Positions 7,624 through 15,650 of a stretch of 50,379 bases of DNA are shown in pieces; within the stretch, counting starts at the first letter, position 1; each line of letters starts with the position of its first letter. Source of the DNA: Clostridia bacterium (GTDB lineage: Bacteria > Bacillota > Clostridia > Christensenellales > Aristaeellaceae); assembly GCA_017443295.1 (NCBI GenBank), contig JAFSNT010000085.1, positions 1-50,379 on the forward strand. Reading direction: 5' to 3'. Made by a program: the position numbers and the translations under genes. The notes under the pieces are model-generated. The model was not told the DNA's origin. It did no database searches and saw only the letters and a list, made by a program, of their open reading frames with translations.

Positions 7624-8310
7624 TTATACCTCCTGATGCGTGCGAATATAATCCGCCACCGCCCGGCCCAGCCGGCGATGGGAGTCCGTGTCCAAATGAA
7701 CGCCGTCCGCCTGCCCGGGCTGCGCGTATTCCTGCGCGTTGAGAAAACGGCAGCCCTTCCGCCGCGCGACCTCAGCGTACACGGCGGGAAAGCGCAGGCT
7801 CAGTCCGCGCCCGATCTCGCAGCGGAACTTTGCGTACACCTCGGTGCGCCCTGCCGGGTCGGAAGGACGCACTTCCGGCGGGGCCAGCACCAGGATCCGC
7901 GGCGGTGTGTTGTTCCGCCCGGCCTTGGGGCAGTCCTGGATGATGTCGATCAGGCGGGAGACACCGCGGGCCAGATCGTTTTCGGTGATCGTACTGCAAA
8001 TTTGTAAATCGTTGGTGCCCAGCATAAGGATCACCCAGTCCAACGGGCGCTGGCTTAACAGACAAGGCAGCAGGTAGTATTCGCCGTTTTTCCAAGGCTC
8101 TTCGGGACGGGCGTAGATAGTGCCGCGTCCGCCCAGGCCCTCCTCGATCAGGCAATAGCCATCTCCCAGGAGGTCCTGCGTCACCTGCGGCCAGCGGGTG
8201 CCGCGGTCATAGCGTTCCGAAGGCAAGTCCGAAGCCTGCCAGCGGCCGATGGTGCCCCAGGTGTTGGAATCCCCATAGCATAGCACGCGGATCGGTTCAG
8301 GCTTATCCAT
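7624..8310 (-). CDS. SGNH/GDSL-family hydrolase (arylesterase-like)
   Basis: This 228-residue SGNH hydrolase is likely an esterase that removes acyl groups such as acetate from sugars or glycosides. Block I is VLCYGDSNTWG with the nucleophile Ser. Block III is LMLGTNDLQ with the oxyanion-hole Asn. The C-terminal DGVHLDTDSH provides the catalytic Asp and His. No signal peptide is present, so it acts on imported substrates. An in-frame ATG at 8328 is rejected because ATG 8310 has GAGGAG seven bases upstream and overlaps the preceding FAD gene's stop by 8 bp. It closely resembles the arylesterase subgroup that begins with this GDSNTWG motif. Pairing with glycoside catabolism genes supports a deacylation role. 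Confidence 0.85.
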   Translation of the reverse strand: MDKPEPIRVLCYGDSNTWGTIGRWQASDLPSERYDRGTRWPQVTQDLLGDGYCLIEEGLGGRGTIYARPEEPWKNGEYYLLPCLLSQRPLDWVILMLGTNDLQICSTITENDLARGVSRLIDIIQDCPKAGRNNTPPRILVLAPPEVRPSDPAGRTEVYAKFRCEIGRGLSLRFPAVYAEVARRKGCRFLNAQEYAQPGQADGVHLDTDSHRRLGRAVADYIRTHQEV

Positions 8311-9628
8311 TGGTTTTCTCCTCGTCAAACAAACGCGCGCCGCGCAGGATCAGTTCCTGCTGCACCAGGTGATAATCCAACTGCCGGGGCGTTACCCGCC
8401 GCTGTGCGCACAGCGCCGCGGCGACGCCTGCGCCCTGGCCCGTGGCCAAGGCAACGCCCATCACGCGATAGGAGGCGTGGGCCCGATGGGTCCCGGAGAT
8501 GTTGCGGCCCGAAAGCAGCAGGCCATTGATCTTCTGGGGTATTAGACTGCGGTAAGGAATATCGTAAGGCGTGGCAGGCTGGGAATGTCGCTCCGCCTGA
8601 CCGCCGCCGGCGGGATTGTGGATATCAATCAGGAACCATGCCTTGTGTACCACCACGTCGGGGAAGCGCGCGCCTGTTTCCACATCCGTATCGGACAGCA
8701 CATATTCGCCCACGAAGCGGCGGGTCTCCCGCACGCCCAGGGCAGTGGCGCTGGATTTGACCCGGCAGTTTTCAAAGCCCGGAGCGTTTTTGCGCAGGAA
8801 AGCCACCACGGGGCCCACCTGCTCCCGCAGCAGGTATTCCGCCGCCGCCGCTCCGGCCGGGGTCAGGGTATCGAAGCCGTTGGCCTGGGTGGCGTTGATG
8901 CTGCGCTCGCCGGGCCGCAGTGTGTAATGGATGCGGACGATGCTCACGTTTTCGGGCAGTTCGCCCCGGGCGCAGGCTTCCTTGCACACTTCGCTGTACC
9001 TGCGTCCGTCCGGCAGGGTGACGGGATCGCTGCCGCCGTAGCAGGCAAAATGGTGCGTTTCGTCCACGTTTTCCACGGTGAATTCCAGGGTGGCGGGCTG
9101 GCAGCGGCCGTCGTCACGGCCGATCTGATAAGGCGCGCCTGCCATGGCGGCCACATAGCCGTCGCCCGTGGCGTCCACCACGGCGGCGGCCCGCAGATTT
9201 TCCGGGCCCTGAGGCGTGCAGACCTGCAAACCCGTCACGCGGCTTCCTTCCATGATCGGCGCGATGACCGGGGTCTGCAGGTACACATACACGCCGTTTT
9301 CCAGGCACAGCTTGAGCAGGCGATGCTTGGCCTCCTCTAAGTCCAAGCCGATCTCGTCGCCGCTGCGCGTGGTGACGCGGGGCGCTTCCTCGTGTCCGCG
9401 ATGCAGCAATGCCACTACTTCATCGTACATGGTATAGCCTTCAGCTCGGCCTAGGATGGGCTGCACATGGCCCGAGGTCAGCATGCCGCCCAGGATGCCG
9501 AAGCGCTCGATCAGGGCGGTTTTCGCGCCGCAGCGGGCAGCGGACACCGCGGCAGCGATTCCCGCCGGACCGCCTCCCGCCACGATCACGTCGTACTCCC
9601 GCAGATATCCATCCGAAAATTGCCGCAT
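8303..9628 (-). CDS. FAD-dependent oxidoreductase, paralogue 2
   Basis: This 441-residue member of the FAD_oxidored family has AGGGPAGIAAAVSAARCG at residues 17-34, ERFGILGGMLTSGHV, VVDATGDGYVAAMAG, GVRETRRFVGEYVL and the C-terminal LLLSGRNISGTHRAHASYR. It is the first gene of the leftward operon, and its start faces the LacI-type operators at 9653-9868. ATG 9628 is preferred to the ATG at 9694: family similarity starts there, it has GGGAGA upstream, and the longer form would run through an operator. Its end overlaps the SGNH hydrolase start by 8 bp. Likely role: oxidation of an imported sugar derivative; the substrate is unknown. Confidence 0.85.
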   Translation of the reverse strand: MRQFSDGYLREYDVIVAGGGPAGIAAAVSAARCGAKTALIERFGILGGMLTSGHVQPILGRAEGYTMYDEVVALLHRGHEEAPRVTTRSGDEIGLDLEEAKHRLLKLCLENGVYVYLQTPVIAPIMEGSRVTGLQVCTPQGPENLRAAAVVDATGDGYVAAMAGAPYQIGRDDGRCQPATLEFTVENVDETHHFACYGGSDPVTLPDGRRYSEVCKEACARGELPENVSIVRIHYTLRPGERSINATQANGFDTLTPAGAAAAEYLLREQVGPVVAFLRKNAPGFENCRVKSSATALGVRETRRFVGEYVLSDTDVETGARFPDVVVHKAWFLIDIHNPAGGGQAERHSQPATPYDIPYRSLIPQKINGLLLSGRNISGTHRAHASYRVMGVALATGQGAGVAAALCAQRRVTPRQLDYHLVQQELILRGARLFDEEKTNG

Positions 9629-9652
9629 GGTTCTCCCTCTCTCCCAATGAAA

Positions 9653-9668
9653 TTTAGACCGCTCCAAA
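9653..9668. promoter_or_regulatory. LacI-type operator A
   Basis: TTTAGACC|GCTCCAAA is an imperfect palindrome centred on CG (6 of 8 positions pair), 24 bp upstream of the leftward FAD oxidoreductase start. It shares the half-site GxTCCAA with operators B and C. CG-centred palindromes are typical LacI-family targets, and the adjacent regulator is the obvious ligand. Confidence 0.7.
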
Positions 9669-9780
9669 TGATACTCAAAAATAAAAGCATGCATACCACA
9701 ATAAAAGTATAAAGCCCCTTGCGGATACTGTCAAGAGGAAAATGGAAAAATAAATCGGCAAAAAATTTTTTAAAATACGA

Positions 9781-9809
9781 TTGACAATTTGACGCGGGGG
9801 TGATACACT
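9781..9809 (+). promoter_or_regulatory. Sigma-A type promoter of the lacI-type operon
   Basis: A perfect -35 box TTGACA (9781-9786) is separated by 17 bp from the -10 box TACACT (9804-9809). Transcription would start near 9816 and operator B would cover about +5 to +20, which predicts repression, including autorepression. Confidence 0.75.
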
Positions 9810-9819
9810 AAAATCAATA

Positions 9820-9835
9820 ATTAGAGCGATCCAAT
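9820..9835. promoter_or_regulatory. LacI-type operator B
   Basis: ATTAGAGC|GATCCAAT is an imperfect CG-centred palindrome just downstream of the predicted transcription start, positioned to block RNA polymerase. Confidence 0.7.
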
Positions 9836-9852
9836 TTCTTTTTTGCACGGTT

Positions 9853-9868
9853 TTTGAAGCGGTCCAAA
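9853..9868. promoter_or_regulatory. LacI-type operator C
   Basis: TTTGAAGC|GGTCCAAA is the third copy of the motif, in the leader before the regulator's ribosome binding site. Centre distances are 33 bp from B and 200 bp from A, so looping between sites is possible. Confidence 0.65.
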
Positions 9869-9888
9869 TGATTCAGGAGATGTTTTCA

Positions 9889-10932
9889 ATGCCCACCATT
9901 AACGATGTCGCCCGACGCGCCGGGGTTTCCCGCAGTACCGTTTCCCTGGTGATCAACCACAGCAAGTTGGTCAAGGAGGAGACCCGCAAGCTGGTGGAGC
10001 GGGTAATCGAGGAGATGAGCTACGTGCCCAACAGCAACGCTCGGGGCCTTTCTTCCCGTGTGACGAAAAATCTGGGCGTTATCTTCATGAAAGATTACCT
10101 CCCCGACAGTACGCGGATCTCCTATGATAACGACCAGCACATTGGTCTGTGTTCCTTCAATATTTTCAACGGCATCATGTCCGGCCTGGCAAGCACGGGT
10201 TACGGCCTGATTACCGAGGCTTTTTGCTGCGGCGTGGAGAGTGCCGCCCTGCCCCGGCTGGTCTCAGAAAAGCGGGTGGACGGCCTGTTTGTGGTTTCCC
10301 GCCCCTACAGCCCGGCCTTTCTGTCCGCTCTGGGGGAAACCGGCCTTCCCTTTGTACTGGTTGGCGTGGACTGCCATGAGGAAGGCATCGATTCCATCTA
10401 TGCCGACCCTGAAGAAGGCAATCTGCTGGCTATGGAGGAGTTCACCCGCACAGGCCATCGGAACATCTGCCTGCTTAACAGTTACTCCCCGCCGGGAGCC
10501 CGTAATTCGCGCCTGATCGGCTACCGGAAGGGCCTGGAGCGGGCCGGGCTGCCCTTCCGGGAGGACTGGAACATTCGATCCTCCGCCAACAACGGAGCCA
10601 CGGCTTATCAAGCCTTCCGCGCCTTCTGGGAGGCAGGCAATCGCCCCGACGCCATCGTGGCCGCCAACGGGCAAAGCGCCCTGGGAGCCATGCGCTATCT
10701 GTATGAGATCGGCGTGCGCGTGCCCGATCAAATATCCATCATCGCCTATGAGGATTCCTCTGTGTGCGGTTACGCCATTCCTGCCCTGACCAGCGTGAAC
10801 ATCCGCAAGGAGGAAATGGGCTCCAAGGCAGCCAAGTGCCTGCTGCGCCGCATCCGGGAGCCGGACCGTCCTGCCGAAAGCGTCGCGATTTCGCCTTATA
10901 TGGTTTTCAGAAACAGCGTACTTTCACGCTGA
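9889..10932 (+). CDS. LacI-family transcriptional regulator
   Basis: This 347-residue repressor carries a typical LacI N-terminus (TINDVARRAGVSRSTVSLVI, residues 3-22) with helix-turn-helix and then the hinge helix (YVPNSNARGLSS). The rest is a periplasmic-binding-like sensor domain ending in IAYEDSSVCGYAIPALTSV. It most likely senses a sugar or glycoside taken up by the adjacent importer. The start at 9889 is chosen because CAGGAGA lies about 8 bases before it and the conserved sequence begins there; ATG 9868 lies before the ribosome binding site. Three operator-like palindromes and a strong promoter lie directly upstream. It therefore probably controls both its own rightward operon and the divergent leftward operon. 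Confidence 0.92.
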   Translation: MPTINDVARRAGVSRSTVSLVINHSKLVKEETRKLVERVIEEMSYVPNSNARGLSSRVTKNLGVIFMKDYLPDSTRISYDNDQHIGLCSFNIFNGIMSGLASTGYGLITEAFCCGVESAALPRLVSEKRVDGLFVVSRPYSPAFLSALGETGLPFVLVGVDCHEEGIDSIYADPEEGNLLAMEEFTRTGHRNICLLNSYSPPGARNSRLIGYRKGLERAGLPFREDWNIRSSANNGATAYQAFRAFWEAGNRPDAIVAANGQSALGAMRYLYEIGVRVPDQISIIAYEDSSVCGYAIPALTSVNIRKEEMGSKAAKCLLRRIREPDRPAESVAISPYMVFRNSVLSR

Positions 10933-10954
10933 ATACACTTTGGAGGCTTGCTTT

Positions 10955-12334
10955 ATGGAGCAAATCAACCTGACGCCCGTCCGGGACACGCTGTCCGCCG
11001 ACGTGCTCGTCATCGGAGGCGGACCGGCAGGGATGTGCGCCGCCATCGCCGCCGCTCGGGAGGGCGTAAGCGTGCTGCTGGTAGAGCAGGGCGGCTGTCT
11101 GGGAGGCAGCGCCACCCGGGGGCTGGTTGGCCCCTTCATGACCTGCTATGACCGTAAGGGTGAAACCATGATCATCCGCGGGCTCTTTGAAGAAATCGTG
11201 GACCGCATGGTAGCGCGGGGCTGCGCCCTGCATCCTTCCGCTGTGCGTGCGGGCACCGGCTTCACCTCCTGGATCGTGGTGGGGCACGACCATGTGACAC
11301 CCTTTGAGCCGGAGGGCCTCAAGCGGTTGATGGACGATATGATGGAAGAGGCCGGGGTCAAGGTGCTGTTCCACACCGATTTTCTGCAGCCCGTGATGGA
11401 AGGAGAGACGCTGACAGGCGCGGTCGTCTCTTCCAAGCGGGGCATCGAGATCGTCCGGGGTAGGGTGCTCATCGACTGTACAGGCGATGGCGACGTAGCG
11501 GCCCGGGCCGGAGTGCCCTTTGAAATGGGCAACGAAGCATTGGGGCTCATTCAGCCTGCCACCATGTTTTTCCATATCTGCGGGGTGGACGCAGCGGCGC
11601 TGGAAGCGGATATCCAAGCCAACCTGCACAACTTTTACCGCAAGGACGGCGTCAATTACCGTTCGCTGCATTGGCGGGTCTCCGAAGCCCGGGCGCAGGG
11701 GGATTGGCCCTTGCAGCGCGTATCCATCGGCCTGTTCCGCATGCCCCAGCCCGATGAGTGGTGCGTTAACACCTCCCGGATCATGGGCGTGGACAGCACT
11801 GATAACGAAAGCCTGACTGCCGCCGAGGTGGAAGGACGCCGCCAAGCCGAAATCATCATGCAGTTCCTGAATAAATATGTGCCAGGCTGTCAGAACGCGC
11901 GGCTGAAGAGCACCGCTACCTATGTAGGCATCCGTGAGAGCCGCCACATCCGGGGCGATTACCGGCTGACAGCCCAAGATCTGATCTCAGCCCAGGTGCC
12001 CGAAGACAGCATCCTTCTGGCCGCCAACTCCGTGGACGTGCATGGACGCTTCGGCCCCACCAGCAATGAATACACGCCCATCGAAGGGGATTATTACGGG
12101 ATTCCCTATCGCTGCCTGCTGCCAATCGGCGTGGAAAACCTGCTGCTGGCCGGACGCTGCGTCAGCGCTGACTCCACCGCCGCCGGCGCCATCCGCGTCA
12201 TGCCGCCCTGCATGGGGATGGGCCAGGCCGCGGGAACGGCTGCAGCTCTGGCTATCCGTCAGGGCGTGACGCCGCGCCAGTTGGACGCACAGTTTCTGCG
12301 GCGCCGCCTCTTGGAGAACAAGGCGTATCTGTAA
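10955..12334 (+). CDS. FAD-dependent oxidoreductase, paralogue 3
   Basis: This 459-residue FAD_oxidored-family enzyme has VIGGGPAGMCAAIAAAREG at residues 19-37, LGGSATRGLVGPF, LIDCTGDGDVAARAG, VGIRESRHIRGDYRL and the C-terminal LLLAGRCVSADSTAAGAIR. ATG 10955 lies 8 bases after GGAGG, so the in-frame TTG at 10940 is not the start. It follows lacI by 22 bp and precedes the solute-binding protein gene. The gene order (regulator, redox enzyme, importer) suggests the enzyme acts on the importer's substrate. Of the paralogues it looks closest in architecture to the one at 19088. Substrate and electron acceptor are unknown. Confidence 0.85.
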   Translation: MEQINLTPVRDTLSADVLVIGGGPAGMCAAIAAAREGVSVLLVEQGGCLGGSATRGLVGPFMTCYDRKGETMIIRGLFEEIVDRMVARGCALHPSAVRAGTGFTSWIVVGHDHVTPFEPEGLKRLMDDMMEEAGVKVLFHTDFLQPVMEGETLTGAVVSSKRGIEIVRGRVLIDCTGDGDVAARAGVPFEMGNEALGLIQPATMFFHICGVDAAALEADIQANLHNFYRKDGVNYRSLHWRVSEARAQGDWPLQRVSIGLFRMPQPDEWCVNTSRIMGVDSTDNESLTAAEVEGRRQAEIIMQFLNKYVPGCQNARLKSTATYVGIRESRHIRGDYRLTAQDLISAQVPEDSILLAANSVDVHGRFGPTSNEYTPIEGDYYGIPYRCLLPIGVENLLLAGRCVSADSTAAGAIRVMPPCMGMGQAAGTAAALAIRQGVTPRQLDAQFLRRRLLENKAYL

Positions 12335-12352
12335 CCCCGTCACTTGAATATG

Positions 12353-12368
12353 ATCGGGCATGCCCGAT
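12353..12368. repeat. Perfect 16-bp palindrome before the binding-protein gene
   Basis: ATCGGGCA|TGCCCGAT lies in the 58-bp gap before the solute-binding protein gene and is followed by an A-rich leader. As RNA it could form a hairpin that ends some transcripts or protects the 5' end of the binding-protein mRNA. Confidence 0.5.
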
Positions 12369-12392
12369 GATAAAATAAAAGGAGGCTTCACT

Positions 12393-13745
12393 ATGAAAAA
12401 AGTTCTCGCGTTGCTGCTGGCAGTACTGCTGCTGATCCCCTGCGCCGGTCTGGCGTCAGGCGAAGACATCACCAGCTGGATCCTGGAGGATGACACCTCC
12501 ATTTCCGGCGAAATCTCCTTCTGGATGCCTTTCAAAGGTTCTCAGGGCATGGACGCGCTGATCGCAGAATTCAACGAAACCTATCCCAACATCAAGGTAA
12601 ACCTGAACACCTACAACAGCAACTCCGACGGCAACCTGTCCGTCAATACCTCCATCATGGCGGGTGAAGTGGACGTGCTGGCTTCCTTCGGCCTGTCCAA
12701 TGCCTACAAGCGCTGGGACGCCGGTATGTATACCGATCTGACGGATCTGGTGGAAGAGGAGGGCATCGACCTGGTTGCCAACTGGGGCAGCGATGCTTTC
12801 GTATTTGACGACTGCATTTACACCTTCCCCTGCGGAGGCCTGAGCTATTATGTGGCCATCAACATGAACGCATGGAATGCCGCCGGCCTGGGTGAGCTGC
12901 CCACTGAGTGGACCTGGGACGAGTATTTTGCCGCCTCCAAGGCGATGACCGAATACAACGAGGATGGCAGCGTGAAGGTATACGGGGGCTCCAGCTATCA
13001 CAGCCAGAACTACTACACCTATGTGTACGGCTCTGTGGTGGGCAAGAACGCCTATTACGACGAGGACGGCACCTCCTCCTTCGACAACCCCATCATGATC
13101 AAAGCGCTGCAGGATGAGTACAACGCCGAAGTGGTGGAAAAGATCTGGTTCCCGAAGTCCATTTACCGCGGCGATAACCTGCAGGCGCAGCAGACCTTCC
13201 TGGTGGAGCGCATGACCAACTCTTCTTTGACCCCCAATATGGTTCGCTTCCTGCCTGACACCGCCAACTACAGTGTGGATTTCATCACCGGTTTCGCTCC
13301 CTGGCCCGTGGTAGAAAAGGGGCAGACCAACTACATGAGCGGTGTTTCTCCCTTCTCCCATGCCGGCATCTGCCTGGATCGGGACGATGAAAACTTCCCC
13401 GCCGCCTGGGCTTTCCTCAAATGGTATTCTACTTACGGCGTCAAGTACTTGGCCGCCGCCGGTCACCAGCCCAACTGGAAGGGCACCGAGGCCGGTTCCG
13501 CTCTGGCCCTGCTGTTCGGCTCTGAGGAAGAAGCGGCGAAATATGTGGACGTGGAATCCTTCAAGCGTGTTGTGGGCGTGTCCACCAATCCTTCCTACTA
13601 TGAGGATGAACTGACCGCTTACTCCAAGGTCAACTCCCTGATGGCGGAATATACCATGTATGCGTTGAACGATACCATGAGCCCCGAAGAAGCGCTGGCC
13701 GAGCTGACCAAGCTGGCCGACGAGGAAATCGCAAAAGCCCGTTAA
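12393..13745 (+). CDS. Sugar ABC transporter substrate-binding protein (family 1)
   Basis: This 450-residue extracellular binding protein has an N-terminal signal peptide (MKKVLALLLAVLLLIPCAGL) with a likely signal peptidase I cut after GLAS. I see no proper lipobox (the Cys is preceded by Pro), unusual for a monoderm binding protein. The mature part begins EISFWMPFKGSQGMDALIAE, typical of family 1 sugar-binding proteins. It is rich in Trp and Tyr, fitting an oligosaccharide or glycoside ligand. ATG 12393 has AAAGGAGG upstream; an ATG at 12360 in the same frame precedes it without such a site. Two permease genes follow after a strong hairpin. No ATPase gene is present, so a shared MsmK-type ATPase is presumably used. 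Confidence 0.9.
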   Translation: MKKVLALLLAVLLLIPCAGLASGEDITSWILEDDTSISGEISFWMPFKGSQGMDALIAEFNETYPNIKVNLNTYNSNSDGNLSVNTSIMAGEVDVLASFGLSNAYKRWDAGMYTDLTDLVEEEGIDLVANWGSDAFVFDDCIYTFPCGGLSYYVAINMNAWNAAGLGELPTEWTWDEYFAASKAMTEYNEDGSVKVYGGSSYHSQNYYTYVYGSVVGKNAYYDEDGTSSFDNPIMIKALQDEYNAEVVEKIWFPKSIYRGDNLQAQQTFLVERMTNSSLTPNMVRFLPDTANYSVDFITGFAPWPVVEKGQTNYMSGVSPFSHAGICLDRDDENFPAAWAFLKWYSTYGVKYLAAAGHQPNWKGTEAGSALALLFGSEEEAAKYVDVESFKRVVGVSTNPSYYEDELTAYSKVNSLMAEYTMYALNDTMSPEEALAELTKLADEEIAKAR

Positions 13746-13757
13746 TCACTCCGTTTT

Positions 13758-13783
13758 CCCGGCGGGGCCCGCGCCCCGCCGGG
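13758..13783 (+). terminator. Strong hairpin between binding protein and permease genes
   Basis: An 11-bp perfect GC stem (CCCGGCGGGGC / GCCCCGCCGGG) with a 4-base loop is followed by a T-rich stretch (CGCTTCCTTTCTTTT). It probably acts as a partial terminator or mRNA stabiliser, so that more binding protein than permease is made. Confidence 0.7.
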
Positions 13784-13820
13784 CGCTTCCTTTCTTTTGT
13801 GACAGAAAAGAGGTCGTCCC

Positions 13821-14741
13821 ATGGCCAGAAGAAAACACAACCGAAATCAGCTCAAGGAAAATATCGCCGGGTATGCTTTCATCGCGCCTGCGCTGCTGTC
13901 ATATCTCCTGCTGATTGCGTTTCCCTTTTTCCTCACGCTGATTCTCTCCTTCACCAAGTTCAACTTCCTGAAAGTAAAGGATATAGCCAAGCTGGGCAAA
14001 TATATCAGCTGGGTGGGTCTGAGCAACTTCAAGGATATTCTGGCGGACAGGCGCTTTTTGCAGGCCATCGTCAACACCTTCGTATACGCTTTCACCACCG
14101 TGCCTGTCTCTATCATTCTGGGACTGGTGATTGCCTATGTGCTCAACGGCAAAATCTACGGCAAAAAGCTGCTGCGCCTGGCCTACTTCATCCCCTATAT
14201 CTCCTCCATCGTAGCCCTTGGCGCGGTGTTCAAGTTCCTTTTCCGCGAGGATGGACTGGTCAACCGGGCGCTGATGAGCGGAGGCTGGATCAGCGAAGCC
14301 GTCAAATGGACGGTGGAGCCCAGCGTCAGCAAGATCCCCATCATCTTCCTGGTGATCTGGACCTCCCTGGGCTATGTGATGATCATCTATATGGCCGCGC
14401 TGCAAAACGTGCCGCGAAGCCTTTACGAGGCGGCTACCATCGACGGGGCCAACGGTTTCCAGCAGTTCACGCGGATCACCCTGCCCATGGTCTCCCCCAC
14501 CACCTTTTACCTGGTGATCGTCCGCCTAATCGCCATCTTCAAAATATTCGGCTCTGTCAACGTGTTTACGATGGGTTCCTCCATCGCGTCCAACACGTCT
14601 ATCGTGCAGGAAATATACAGCACGGCCTTTTCGGATTACGCCCATGGCTACGCCTCCGCCCAATCCGTTGTGCTGCTGCTGATCATCATATTGTTTACCG
14701 CCATCAACTTTGTCGGCCAGAAAAAATGGGTGCATTATTGA
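13821..14741 (+). CDS. Sugar ABC transporter permease (MalF/UgpA type)
   Basis: This 306-residue integral membrane protein has about six hydrophobic helices. Near its C-terminal half it carries the EAA loop (YEAATIDGANGFQQFTRITL) that docks on the ATPase. The N-terminal segment YAFIAPALLSYLLLIAFPFF is the usual start of MalF/UgpA permeases. The ATG follows AGAGG. It pairs with the permease at 14761 to form the channel for the importer whose binding protein is encoded just upstream. The gap to the next gene is 19 bp, with a ribosome binding site GGAAGGAGG. Confidence 0.9.
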   Translation: MARRKHNRNQLKENIAGYAFIAPALLSYLLLIAFPFFLTLILSFTKFNFLKVKDIAKLGKYISWVGLSNFKDILADRRFLQAIVNTFVYAFTTVPVSIILGLVIAYVLNGKIYGKKLLRLAYFIPYISSIVALGAVFKFLFREDGLVNRALMSGGWISEAVKWTVEPSVSKIPIIFLVIWTSLGYVMIIYMAALQNVPRSLYEAATIDGANGFQQFTRITLPMVSPTTFYLVIVRLIAIFKIFGSVNVFTMGSSIASNTSIVQEIYSTAFSDYAHGYASAQSVVLLLIIILFTAINFVGQKKWVHY

Positions 14742-14760
14742 GGAAGGAGGCTAAAAAACG

Positions 14761-15600
14761 ATGAAGATGAAGAATAAAAAAGCGTTCTGCGCAGTCGTCA
14801 AAACCGTTATCATTGGCTTGCTTTCCCTTGCATTCCTGCTGCCGCTGGTCTGGATGGTCACCTCCTCCGTAAAGAACACCAACGAAGTGTTTTCCGCCAA
14901 TTGGCGCTGGCTGCCTGAGGTATGGAAATGGGAAAACTACGCCGCTGTGTGGACGGACCCCGACGTCAGCATGCTGCAAGCCTATCTGAACACAGGTTTC
15001 ATCACCGTGCTTGGCACCGCGGCTCAGTTGATCATCGCCTCACTGGCCGCCTACGCCTTCGCTAAGATCAAGTTTCAGGGAAAAGGCTTTGTGTTTACGC
15101 TGTTCCTGGCTACGATGATGATGCCTACCGAAGTCACCATCGTTCCTCGCTTCATCCTGTTCAAAACCGTGGGTCTGTACAATAACCTGTGGTCCATTAT
15201 CCTGCCCCACTTTTTTAACGCTACCGCCATTTTCCTGCTGCGCCAGTTCTACATTGGCCTGCCGGATGATTTAATGGAGGCTGCCAAGATCGATGGCGCG
15301 GGACATGCGCGCATCTTCGCCCAGATTCTGCTGCCGCTGACCAAGGCGTCCCTGATTTCGCTGATGGTACTGTCCTTTATCAGCTGCTGGAACGAATACA
15401 TGGCCCCGCTGATTTTCCTGGTCAAAAAACCGCTGTATACCATCTCCCAGGTGATCCGCTGGTATATGCTTGACGATTTGCAGCGTTATGACCTGAATAT
15501 GGCCGCGGCTACCAGCGCCATCATCCCCGTTGTTATCCTCTTCATTTTCTGCCAGCGTTACTTTGTAGAGGGCATCGCCACTTCGGGCGTCAAGGGATAA
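14761..15600 (+). CDS. Sugar ABC transporter permease (MalG/UgpE type)
   Basis: This 279-residue partner permease has six predicted membrane helices and the EAA loop MEAAKIDGAGHARIFAQILL. It ends in RYFVEGIATSGVKG, the standard C-terminus of MalG/UgpE-type proteins. Start and spacing are well supported by the upstream AGGAGG. It completes the first ABC importer of the island. It is followed 50 bp later by the large FAD oxidoreductase gene. Confidence 0.9.
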   Translation: MKMKNKKAFCAVVKTVIIGLLSLAFLLPLVWMVTSSVKNTNEVFSANWRWLPEVWKWENYAAVWTDPDVSMLQAYLNTGFITVLGTAAQLIIASLAAYAFAKIKFQGKGFVFTLFLATMMMPTEVTIVPRFILFKTVGLYNNLWSIILPHFFNATAIFLLRQFYIGLPDDLMEAAKIDGAGHARIFAQILLPLTKASLISLMVLSFISCWNEYMAPLIFLVKKPLYTISQVIRWYMLDDLQRYDLNMAAATSAIIPVVILFIFCQRYFVEGIATSGVKG

Positions 15601-15650
15601 GCAGCCACTGGGGTATGCGGCGCGTTGCTCTGAAAGGAAGAATGAAACCT

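Noticed and set aside
2190..9628. Whole leftward operon as a melibiose operon
   Set aside because: Only the GH4 enzyme fits melibiose use; there is no galactokinase or Leloir pathway gene, and the kinases are of the AraB type.
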